A stretch of 13,452 nt of DNA, taken from positions 1 through 13,452 of the forward strand of contig JNEM01011249.1 in assembly GCA_000697335.1 (NCBI GenBank), read 5' to 3'. The notes beneath the pieces are model-generated. The model worked only from the letters and a program-made list of their open reading frames with translations, did not search any database and was not told the DNA's origin. The position numbers and the translations under genes were made by a program. Source of the stretch: Conidiobolus incongruus B7586 (Eukaryota; Entomophthoromycota; Entomophthoromycetes; Entomophthorales; Conidiobolaceae). Below are positions 1 through 9,039 of the stretch, in pieces (position 1 is the stretch's first letter; every line of letters starts with the position of its first letter).

Positions 1-331
1 AAAATACCCTTATAATATTTTAATAATGATAGTATCTTAATTATTAAGTAAATTTAAAATTTTTATTTTTACAAACTAATTACCCTCTAAAAAACCTATA
101 TTAAATAACTTTTAGATAAGAAAAATATAACTTAAAAAGCTTAAATTTAATAAACTAGTTATTTTACTATTATTAACATATTAGATTATCTTTTTAAAAT
201 TTTTAGAGATAAATTAACTATATATAATAATTTTAATAGTTATTACAAGCTTAAATATTATTTTAAAAATATTAAAAATCATTTTAATTTAATTTTTAAT
301 AAAGATTTAAAGAATATCTTTAAATTAACTA
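1..331 (+). mobile_element. Gag-region fragment of a third chromovirus copy (fossil)
   Basis: This stretch aligns collinearly with the start of the gag region of copy A (981 to about 1310) and copy B (about 7862 to 8198), for example AAAATACCCTTATA at its first bases and AGAATATCTTTAAATTA near its end. It is cut off on the left by the window edge. On the right it stops abruptly where an LTR begins at 332, with no polypurine tract in front of that LTR. It is therefore the left part of an older element (copy 0) interrupted by a later insertion or a deletion. It differs from the other copies mostly by transitions and is a broken relic. Confidence 0.85.
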
Positions 332-442
332 TATTAAGAAGTTAATTCTTTAAAATTTAATATAAATTTCTTTATAAATTAATTAATTAAAAAATATTTC
401 ATTAATTTAAACTTTTATAATTAAATTAATTATATAAATAAT
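332..442 (+). repeat. Truncated 5' part of an LTR (LTR0)
   Basis: The sequence starts TATTAAGAAG and matches the first 111 bp of the complete LTRs at 443, 7329 and 12634. The match is clearest at both ends, including ATAATTAAATTAATTATATAAATA near its 3' limit. The middle is noticeably more diverged than the complete LTRs are from one another, so it is probably older or more heavily mutated. It ends exactly where the first complete LTR begins, as expected if copy A inserted into it. The remaining roughly 290 bp of this LTR are nowhere in the window. Confidence 0.75.
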
Positions 443-842
443 TATTAAGAGACTAGTTCTTTAAATTTTTATATACACTTTCATATAATCTAATTAACTA
501 TAAATTATATGATTAATTTATACTTATATAATTAAATTAATTGTATAAATAGTATTAAATTATCTAATAAACTAGGTTTTTCTTTTTTCCTCTCAATTCT
601 TATTATTTTTTACTTTTATACTATTTTTAAAATTGAGACTATATTCTATTAATATTATAGGATATTAGCACTACCTAATATAAATCTTAATATATTAGTG
701 ACTCATCCTAGTTTGAAGCTTAATTAAACTTTGTTTACACTTACACACTACAGCTATATTATATTACTATATTCTACACTACACTACTTTTATATTAAGT
801 TTTCCTCTATACTATATTAGTTTAACTACTATTATACTTATA
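443..842 (+). repeat. Complete LTR, 5' LTR of copy A (LTR1)
   Basis: This 400-bp direct repeat begins TATTAAGAGACTAG and ends ACTTATA. The termini TA...TA fit canonical TG...CA ends after C-to-T change on each strand. It aligns end to end with 7329-7728 and 12634-13032. By eye it differs from the 7329 copy at about 35 sites, essentially all C/T or G/A transitions. It keeps more C and G in its second half than the other two LTRs. A TATA-rich stretch around 630-665 could hold the old promoter, but the overall AT content makes that call unsafe. Confidence 0.92.
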
Positions 843-852
843 TGGTAGCAGC
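843..852 (+). other. Primer-binding site of copy A
   Basis: TGGTAGCAGC follows the last base of the 5' LTR directly. A TGGT start is what the complement of a tRNA 3' CCA end gives, and its placement flush with the LTR fits minus-strand priming. I did not assign the tRNA. The equivalent position in copy B (7729 on) reads TAGCAGCAAT and is altered. Confidence 0.6.
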
Positions 853-980
853 AATAAAACTGTTAAAAACCTATTAGATATTAATAACTATCTATATTAA
901 ACCTAATTATTACTATTTTAAATTTTATCTATAATTTATTTTATTCAAATTTAACACTATATACTATAATACCACTAAAA
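853..980 (+). other. Untranslated leader of copy A
   Basis: This AT-rich leader lies between the primer-binding site and the gag region. It is matched closely by about 7739-7861 in copy B, including the shared block TTAAACCTAATTATTACTA. I see no separate gene or RNA signal in it. Confidence 0.55.
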
Positions 981-2120
981 AAAATACCCTTATATTATTT
1001 TAATAATAATAGTAGCTTAATTACTGAATAAATCTAAAATTTTAATCTTTAAGAGTTTACTACCCTCTAAAAAATTTATATTAAACAACTTTTGATTAAA
1101 AAAACATGTTTTAAAGAGCTTAAATTTTATAAACCAGCTACTTTACTATAATTAATACATTAAACTACCTCTTTAATATCTTTAAAAATAAATTAACTAT
1201 TTATGATAGTTTTAAAAACCTCTACAAACTTAAAAACTACCTTAAAAATATAAAGAATTACTTTAATTTAATTTTAGAAGAAGATTTAGAGAATATCTTT
1301 AAATTAGCTAATTTTTTTTTAGAAAAATCTGTTTATACTTGGTAGTTAACTTATTACAAGTTTAATCCTAAAAAATCTTCAAGAGGATAGCTTACTACAA
1401 AAATATAAACTTTTAAACAATTGGAAAAAGCTTTTGAAGAGAGGTATTACTTAAAAAATTAAGTTTAATTAACAAGAGAAAAGTTTTCCTAGCTTAAACA
1501 AAAAACTTCTACAAGATGATTGATTGAGAAATTTAATGAGATATATTTAAACATAATAAATATTACTAAAGAAAAACAAATTTACAAACTATTACAATAC
1601 CTTAACCTTTAAGTAAAGCTTTAATTAGTTAGTAGGGAACACTTTGATAATATATCTTTTTTTAACATTTGTGATATAGCAATTATAATTAATAATATCT
1701 TTTACTTTATAATTAAATTTTCCTACCCTAAAAATTAATTTTTTAAACTTTACTCTAACCTACTTAAGTTTCAAATAATAGATGTTTCTGCTTTAAAGCT
1801 TTATGAAAAAACCTTTAGTAAAGAAATTAAAGCCTATTTAAGAATAAACAAAGGTTGTTATTACTGTTAAAAAACTTAAGTTAATTATAAAGCTAACAAA
1901 TACCTTTTAAAGAAGCAATATCTATTTAATTCTCAATAATCTTAACTTACCAACCATAAATCAAACTTGAATAATATCAATATAACTCTAGAATTACCTT
2001 TTTTACAATTAGTTAGCAAATTTTAATCTAATCCACAAAAGTTCTAATAAACCAATGATTCCACAAATTAAACTATGTATACTAGAGAAATCTAACTGAT
2101 TAAACTATTAGAAACTAAAA
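981..2120 (+). pseudogene. gag region of copy A (fossil)
   Basis: In a working element this region would encode the capsid and nucleocapsid polyprotein that packages the RNA. Around 1848-1905 the sequence resembles a CCHC zinc knuckle (the paired cysteines of the CYYC part are visible), which marks the nucleocapsid end. Upstream, 1320-1740 resembles the helical capsid part of Ty3/gypsy Gag. The region is heavily broken and cannot encode a product. It aligns base for base with about 7862-8990 in copy B and, at its start, with 1-331. Confidence 0.75.
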
Positions 2121-5100
2121 ATATTCTAGTAACTAATTTACCTTGTGATTTTTTATTTTTAACTATCACCCTATTATTTATGTTAATTAGTTCTTTTATA
2201 AACACACTTGTTAGTGTTTTAATTAACTTTAGTTATTCTAGTTATATTATCTCTTTTTTTATTGTTGTAAAGTTATCTTTACCTATTTAAAAAAGTAACT
2301 TGATAATTAAATATACTAATAACTTAATAGAACAAGCATTTAGTATTATATCTAAATATTTATTATTACCCTTTAACTACTCCTAATATATTAAATTCCT
2401 AGTTAGTAACATTAATTATAATTTTATACTAGGTTAAAATTAGTTTAAATATCACAGTTTTATATCTATGAATATTACCTTAAAAAGCTACAAATCTATT
2501 TTTTTCACATTCTAAAAAAAATTAATAGAATTAATCTTAAAAAATTTACATTACCTTATTATAAAACTATTAAATGTTTTACCTAACACTAACTCTATAA
2601 TTATAGCAAATAATTTTATTATTATAAGTAAAAATCAATGTAAAAAGTTAATCAAAAACTTAAATAATTTATAGGGATATATATTTGTTTATTATTCATT
2701 TATTAACATTTCATCTGTTGATTTTAATGAAGTTATATCTAATAACCACTTTTTATACAATATAATAAGTTAATTTACTAATGTTTTTAAACTTGTAAAT
2801 AAATTACCACCTAAATATAATATTAAACACAAAATTAAACTAATCCCTAGTATACAATTATATTTAAAACTTACTTACTATTTATCTCTTAAATAATATT
2901 AAACCTTAAAAGAAAAAATGTAAAAACTATTTGAAAATAGATATATTAGACTTTTTCTTTACTATAAAAATCTCTAATCTTTTTTATATAAAAAGCTAAT
3001 AGTGGTTAAAGATTATATATTAATAACTATGTTTTAAACTTTAAAACTATCAAGGATAAAACTTTATTATTAAACTTATATGATGTTAAAGATAAACTAT
3101 TTAAATCAACTATATTTACTAAACTAGATGTTAAGAATAAATATTACAACATTAAAGTTGAAGAGAATTTTATCCTTTAAACTACTTTTAATAATCTTTT
3201 AGGTTACTATAAATTTATTGTTATAAACTTTAAATTGTGTAATACTTTTGTAACTTTTATTTAATTTATCAATTCCCTTTTTAACCTTGTTTTTAATAAC
3301 TTTATTATCACCTACTTTAATAATATTTTAATCTATTTAAAAATTAAAGAAGAATATATTTAACATGTTAATTAGGTTTTACAAATTATTCAAGAATATA
3401 AATTACCTTTAAAACTATTAAAATATATCTTTAATGCTTTTTCTATCTTTTTTTATAGTTATATTATTTCCTCTTAAAGAATTAATATTAATCTAACTAA
3501 ACTCAATGGTGTTAAAGCTTTTACTATATTATAAACAAAGATTAACTTATGTTTGTACTTAAATTATTAAATTACTTTAAAGATTTCATTGATTTTTTTA
3601 TTGAATTTATTACTTTTCTTATTAATCTCTTAAAGAAAAACTCTCTTTTTAAATAAACCCCACTATACACTTTCTGCATAAATGTTTTAATTTTTTATAT
3701 TACCAATATTTTTGCTTTATCTATCTTTAATCTAAAACTACCTACTATTATTTTTACTAACTTTAGTTTTTTTATAATTAATAAATAGTTAGCTTAGTTT
3801 GAATTTAATTTATATTTTACTTTATAACTATAAGATAAAATAATAAATAAAAGAGAATAGGTTGAGTTTAACTTTACAAATGTTACCTTAAAACCAATAA
3901 CATTCTGGTTAAGAAAAATAAAACTAGCTGAATTAAAATACCTAATTTATAAATAAAAACTTTTTACTTTAGTAGAAATAATTAAAAATCACTTATATTT
4001 CCTATCCTACAATTTTTTTTTAATATTTATAAATTATAAATTACTTATCTACTTAAATATTCAAAAGTATTTATTAAGAAAATAAGTTAGATAAATTAAA
4101 ATTATCTAAGCTTACCTTTTCTTTATTCAATATTTCTTAGGTTAATAAAACTATGTTGTAGATACTTTATCAAGAAATTTTACATACTTACCCTTTTATT
4201 CTAATTGTAAAAATCCAGCAAATATTAACTTAATGATTATTAATGAAGGAAATAAAAAATTTATTAAACTACTTTAAGAAACACTGTTAAATAATAATTT
4301 CTTTATTTTAGTTAAAGAAAAACTCTTTAAACTATTAGAAAACTAATTAAAATATGTTAAAAGATTTAAAATTATCAATAACTTACTATATTATAATAAT
4401 TGTTTATATATTCCTAACATCCCTAAAATTTAACAAATAATATTTAATGAATGCTATAACTTACTTATTAAAGAACATCAAAACTAGTTAAAAACTGTTG
4501 AGAGAATTAAAACAAGGTATTATTAACTTTCCCTAATTAAATTAATTCAGAAATATACTAATACCTGTGATATATGTTAAAGAACTAAATATAATACTCA
4601 ACTAAAATATAATAAACTTATTCTTTTATAAGTTTCTAATAAAATTTAATAACAAATCCAACTTGATTTTATAGAAATCCTTAAATTAACAAATGGTTAT
4701 AATAATTTATTGATTGCAATTGATTTATTTTCCAAATATGTTTATTTTATTCCTTGTTTCAAAACTTCTACAGTTAAAGATATTACACAATTGTTATTCT
4801 TTAATATTTTTACCTACTATAAAATTCCACAAACTATTATATTTGATAAAGATATATAATTCAACTTTTAATTTTAGAAGTTATTATCTTTTTCCTTTAA
4901 AATTAACCTAGCTATGTTTACTATTAATCATCACTAAACTAATAAACTTATTGAAAAAACTATTAAAACCTTAAAGTAAATGATTAAAGCTTATATCAAC
5001 ACTAATCAATTAAATTAAAATACTTATATCTACCAACTCTAATATTTATTCAACACTTTTATTAATAAATCAACAAGTTTTAACCTTTATTTTATTAATT

Positions 5101-5366
5101 ATAATAAACATCTTAACTTAATAATTACTCTAAAACTTTAAATTAACTTACTTTTAAACATTGTTGAATTTTAATCTAATATTAAATATATTAATTCCCT
5201 TATTAAATTTAACTTAGAAGAAAATTAAAAGATTATAGAATAACAATACTTAAAGTTATCTAGAAACCCTTTTAAATATAAAACTAATATGTTTGTATAT
5301 TTAGAATAATTTGTTTTTAAACCTACCTTATTTAAATCTAGCTTAAATCCTAAATACTTACTATTA

Positions 5367-5368
5367 TA
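5367..5368. other. Left TA target-site duplication of the Tc1 element
   Basis: This TA precedes the left inverted repeat and is repeated at 6941-6942. Removing 5369-6942 restores TACTATTATATTATAATCCC, exactly the sequence at 12238-12257 in copy B. This fixes the insertion site to the base. Confidence 0.93.
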
Positions 5369-5425
5369 TACTAACTTATAAAAGTAAATTATAAAATCAA
5401 AAATATATATATTTTAATTAATAAC
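5369..5425 (+). repeat. Left terminal inverted repeat of the Tc1 element
   Basis: It begins TACTAACTTATAAAAGTAAA and pairs with the reverse complement of 6884-6940, which begins CACTAACTTGTAAAAGTAAG. Of 57 positions all but a handful match, and nearly all mismatches are C/T or G/A, including the first base. Confidence 0.93.
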
Positions 5426-5694
5426 TAAAACAATTATATATATTAGATTATTTAAAACTATAATATATAATTAAGGTATATTATTTAATAATAGATAAAT
5501 ATATTTAAATATATTTAGTAAACTATTAGCAAAAATATTAACCTTTAATATTTAACTAAGGTGAGTTATAAATTTGTAAGTGTTTGAGATAAAAGGATAT
5601 ATTTAATAATATATAACTATATCTTTTTTTTCTCTTTGTTATTATTTTATATAATATTTTATAAATATACTAAATTTTTTTTATTAGTATTAAT
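5426..5694 (+). other. Non-coding left arm of the Tc1 element
   Basis: This AT-rich stretch lies between the inverted repeat and the likely transposase start. It should have held the transposase promoter. No specific site can be singled out against the AT background. Confidence 0.5.
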
Positions 5695-6710
5695 ATACCT
5701 AAATCCCTCTTTAAAAAAATCTACTTGTGTATTAATTAACTTTATAAAAAAGATAAATCAACTTATAAAATTATTAAAATTACTAGTGTTAGCTAGTTTA
5801 CTATAGCTAAAGTTGTTAAGAATAACAATAAAGAAACATTTAAACTTAAACTTAAGTGTGTTAAAATTATAAATAAATATAATAAGAAGTATATTTATAG
5901 GTTAATTAATATAGGTAAATATAGTACTATTGTAAAAATATAACAAGAACTATAAAACTATATAAGAATATTAGTTAACACTAATATTATTATATGTACT
6001 TTATATTAGCATAGATACTACTTACACTTTAAGAAAAAACACCCCTAATTAAAAAAATCCTACTATAAAACTAGGTGAGAGTTTAAATGTTACTACTAAT
6101 ATTAAATTAAAATTAATTAGAGTAAAGTTATTTAATTTAATGAAACAAAAATATACTTTAGTAGATTTGATAAAAAAGTTAGATGCTTTAAAAAAGATAC
6201 AAAACTACTTTATAACTATTATGTTAATTTTACCTAAAAATATAATAGTGGGTTAATTATTGTTTGGGGATATATATTATCTTTAAATATAAAGTATCTT
6301 TATAAAGTTAATAAGGGAATTATTACTGAGATATATTAAAGTATTCTAAACAATAAATTAAAAAAACTATTAAATAATATAGGTTAAATAAATCTAATGT
6401 TATTTTCTAGTAAGATAATACTTTTTATTATACTATAGCTTTTATTACCAAATAGCTTAAAAATAATAAGATAATAGTTATAAAGTAACTTTTTCAATTT
6501 CTTAACTTTAATCTAATTAAACACTTTTAGGATTAGTTAAAAAAAGTTATTAAAGTTTTCCCCCTAGTAAAAAATTTAAATCAACTTTAGGAATATATTT
6601 AAGAAGTATAGAACAAGATTAATTTTTTTTAGTGTAAGAAGTTAGTTGATTCTATACCCCACAAACTTAAAGAAGTTAAAAAAGTTAAAAGTAAATACAC
6701 TAGGTTTTAA
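5695..6710 (+). pseudogene. Tc1 transposase pseudogene (DD34E)
   Basis: This is the remnant of the cut-and-paste transposase, about 338 codons, the usual Tc1 size. The start is inferred at ATA (5695), probably a mutated ATG. A helix-turn-helix-like region lies at about 5740-5960. The first catalytic block reads FNETK at 6136-6150, with N (6139-6141) where Asp is expected. IIVWG is at 6256-6270. The second Asp is at 6414-6416, after two stop codons where Tc1 proteins usually have Gln-Gln. Exactly 34 codons later comes AAA (6519-6521) where Glu is expected. The C-terminal KKLVDSIPHKLKEV block (about 6637-6678) and the stop at 6708 are typical. The gene carries roughly 20 or more in-frame stops, including a TGA at 6076, and at least one frameshift between 6270 and 6400. 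All three acidic-site losses and stops fit C:G to T:A change. Confidence 0.9.
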
Positions 6711-6883
6711 TTTTTTTTTATTACCAAAAACCTACAAATTTATAATTCACCTTAAGTAAAATTTAAAGGTTTATATTTTAACTAATTAATAGCTAAATAT
6801 CATCATTTAATGATATATATAACTAATAAATATAATAGATTTTAATTATTTAATTTAAGTTTATTTTATTAAATATTAATTAA
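6711..6883 (+). other. Non-coding right arm of the Tc1 element
   Basis: This segment lies between the transposase stop and the right inverted repeat. It includes the palindrome-like ATCATCATTTAATGATATAT near 6797-6818. The same segment recurs in the second copy at about 13110-13278, with a short deletion there around TTTATTAAATATT. Confidence 0.6.
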
Positions 6884-6940
6884 GTTATTAGTAAAAATAT
6901 AGATGTTTTTAATTTTATAACTTACTTTTACAAGTTAGTG
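6884..6940 (-). repeat. Right terminal inverted repeat of the Tc1 element
   Basis: It ends ACTTTTACAAGTTAGTG and is the inverted partner of 5369-5425. It kept more C and G than the left repeat, so it is the better guide to the original end (CACTAACTTGTAAAAG). Confidence 0.93.
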
Positions 6941-6942
6941 TA
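6941..6942. other. Right TA target-site duplication of the Tc1 element
   Basis: This TA follows the right inverted repeat and pairs with 5367-5368. The retroelement sequence resumes immediately as TTATAATCCCTATAAAATTT, as at 12248 in copy B. Confidence 0.92.
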
Positions 6943-7321
6943 TTATAATCCCTATAAAATTTAATCTATTGATTTAAATTTTAAAAATATTACTTTAGAA
7001 TTACCTTTAACTTTAAAGATTAACTTTATCTTTCACATATTTAAAATTAAACCATACTTTAAAAATATTAACACTTTTCTTAATCAATTAAAATCCCCAA
7101 AACCAAATCTAATTATTAAATAAGATAAAGAAGAAAAATACTATGTTGATTATATAATTAAGTTTAAATCTATTAGGAATAAGTTTTATTTTTATGTAAA
7201 ATAGATAGGTTATTTTATTAAAGAAGTTATATAAAAACCTCTAGAAAATATTAAGAATACTTTAGTTTATTATACCTATTTATAAAAAATTAAAGAGTGT
7301 GTTTCTTTTAAGAAACTTACT

Positions 7322-7328
7322 AGGGGAG
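7322..7328 (+). other. Polypurine tract of copy A
   Basis: AGGGGAG abuts the first base of the LTR at 7329. This is the expected place for the plus-strand primer of an LTR retroelement. It is one of the few G-rich runs left in the window. Confidence 0.75.
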
Positions 7329-7728
7329 TATTAAGAAACTAGTTCTTTAAATTCTTATATATACTTTCATATAATCCAATTAACTATAAATTATATGATT
7401 AATTTATACCTATATAATTAAATTAATTGTATAAATAGTATTAAATTATTTAATAAACTAGGTTCTTCTTTTTTCCTCTTAATTCTTACTATTTTTTACT
7501 TTTATACTATTTCTAAAATTGAGACTATATTCTATTAATATTATAAGATATTAACACTACCTAATATAAATCTTAATATATTAGTAACTTATTTTAATTT
7601 GAAGCTTAATTAAACTTTGTTTATACTTGTATACTATAGCTATATTATATTACTATGTTTTATACCACATTACTTTTATATTAAGTTTTCCTCTATTCTA
7701 TATTAGTTTAACTACCACTATACTTATA
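7329..7728 (+). repeat. Complete LTR shared by copies A and B (LTR2)
   Basis: This 400-bp LTR starts TATTAAGAAACTAG and ends ACTTATA. It is the 3' LTR of copy A, as shown by the polypurine tract on its left, and the 5' LTR of copy B, as shown by the leader and gag on its right. A single LTR between two internal regions is the hallmark of LTR-LTR recombination between neighbouring elements, or of tandem integration. Differences from LTR1 and LTR3 are almost all transitions. Confidence 0.92.
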
Positions 7729-7861
7729 TAGCAGCAATAATAAAACTATTAAAAACCTACTAGAAATTAATAACTATCTATATTAAACCTAATTATTACT
7801 ATTTTAAATTTTATCTATAATTTATTTTATTTAAATTTAACACTATATACTATAATATTAC

Positions 7862-8990
7862 TAAAAACAATACCTTTATAATATTTTAATAATGATAGTA
7901 ATTTAATTACTAAATAAATCTAAGACTTTAGTTTTTAAAAGTTTATTACCCTTTAAAAAGCTTATATTAAACAATTTCTAATTAAAAAAAATATGTCTCA
8001 AAAAGTTTAAATCTAATAAACCAGCTACTTTACTATAATTAATGTATTAATTAACCTCTTTAGTATTTTTAAAAACAAATTAACTACTTATAATAGTTTT
8101 AAAAACCTCTACAAGCTTGAAAATTACCTTAAAAATATAAAGAATTACTTTAATTTAATTTTAGATGAAAATTAAAAGAATATCTTTAAATTAACTATTT
8201 TTTTTAGAAAAATCTGTTTATATTTAGTAGTTAACTTATTATAAACTTAATCCTAAAAAATCTTCAGGAGGATAACTTACTACAAAAATATAAACTTTAA
8301 AACAATTAGAAAAAGCTTTTAAAAAAAAGTATTACCTAAAAAATTAAATTTAATTTACAAGAGAAAAGCTTTTCTAGCTTAAATAAAAAACTTTTACAAA
8401 ATAATTAATTGAGAAATTTAATGAGATATGTTTAAATATATTAAATATTACTAAAGAAGAATAAATCTACAAATTATTGCAATGTTTTAATTTTTTAATT
8501 AAGCTCTAGTTAGTTAATAAAAAACACTTTAATAATATGTTTTTTTCTGACATTTATAATATAACAATTATAATTGATAATATTTTTTACTTTATAACTA
8601 AATTTTTTTACTTTAAGAATTAATCTTTTAAAACTTACTTTAACCTACTTAAGTTTTAAATAATAAATGTTTTTGTTTTAAAGCATTATAAAAAACCTTT
8701 AGTAAAAAAGTTAAAACCTACTTAAGAATAAATAAAGGTTGTTACTACTGTTGAAAAACTTAAGTTAATTATAAAGTTAATAAATAACCTATAAGGAAAT
8801 AACATTTATTTAATTTTTAATAATCCCAACTTATTAACCATAAATTAAACCTGAATAATATTAATATAACTTTAGAATTACCCCTTTTATAATTAATTAG
8901 CAAATTCTAATCTAATCCACAAAAATTTTAATAGACTACTAATTCTACAAATTAAACTATATACTAGAGAAATCTAACTAATTAAACTAT
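7862..8990 (+). pseudogene. gag region of copy B (fossil)
   Basis: This is the equivalent of 981-2120 in copy A, with the zinc-knuckle-like segment at about 8737-8790 (GGTTGTTACTACTGTTG). It is preceded by a leader at 7729-7861 containing the altered primer-binding site. The region is heavily broken. Confidence 0.75.
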
Positions 8991-9039
8991 TAAAAACTAA
9001 AAATATTCTAGTAATTAATCTATCTTATAATTTTTTACC

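Larger units (their letters stand above)
5369..6940 (+). mobile_element. Tc1-like DNA transposon nested in copy A
   Basis: This is a complete but dead 1572-bp class II element. It has 57-bp terminal inverted repeats, a TA duplication on both sides, and a single transposase pseudogene (5695-6710) on the + strand, between about 270 bp and 173 bp of non-coding sequence. TA target choice, one transposase with DD34E spacing and a conserved C-terminal block place it in Tc1/mariner, Tc1 branch. Fungal impala-like elements are a plausible comparison, but this is not tested. It inserted after copies A and B shared their common ancestor, since B has the empty site. It was then mutated in the same way as its host element. 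Confidence 0.95.
2150..7300 (+). pseudogene. pol region of copy A: PR, RT, RNase H, IN, chromodomain (fossil)
   Basis: Domains are recognisable in order. A retropepsin-like site lies near 2175-2195. Reverse transcriptase spans about 2880-3500, with the first catalytic block at about 3112-3160 and the YxDD-type block at about 3312-3340. RNase H lies at about 3890-4140. Integrase spans about 4400-5366, with a zinc-binding part at 4440-4590 and the catalytic core at about 4650-5010, where an LDF...AIDLFSKY-like signature is visible. A GPY/F-like module begins at about 6945, and a chromodomain-like segment lies at about 7125-7270. The Tc1 transposon splits the integrase just before GPY/F. The chromodomain is the part that, in related elements, directs integration to heterochromatin. 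The region has dozens of breaks and is not functional. Confidence 0.85.
443..7728 (+). mobile_element. Ty3/gypsy chromovirus copy A, broken, with a nested Tc1 transposon
   Basis: This is a full-length LTR retroelement fossil. It has a 400-bp LTR at each end, a TGGT-type primer-binding site, gag, then pol in the order protease, reverse transcriptase, RNase H, integrase and chromodomain, a purine tract, and the second LTR. The integrase-after-RT order and the terminal chromodomain place it among the chromoviruses of Ty3/gypsy (Metaviridae). Without the nested DNA transposon (5369-6940 plus one TA) it is 5712 bp, close to the 5704 bp of copy B. The coding regions are destroyed by dozens of breaks, consistent with RIP. 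Its age cannot be read from LTR divergence, because RIP inflates it. The 3' LTR is shared with copy B. Confidence 0.93.

Noticed and set aside
516-549. Possible hairpin ATTTATAC...GTATAAAT inside LTR1
   Set aside because: The arms are short and AT-only apart from one pair, and the pairing is lost in LTR3. Such matches are common by chance at this composition.
4714-4911. Open frame of 65 codons starting at TTG
   Set aside because: It lies in the integrase core of copy A but in a different frame from the recognisable integrase signature. It starts at TTG and is a run of hydrophobic residues typical of AT-rich DNA read out of frame.
5695-6710. Alternative genetic code (TAA/TAG as Gln) as the reason for the many stops
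   Set aside because: Many stops do fall at expected Gln positions. However, the transposase also has a TGA at a likely Trp site, Asn and Lys at the catalytic Asp and Glu positions, and a frameshift. Copies differ by transitions on both strands. Mutation explains all of this; a code change does not.
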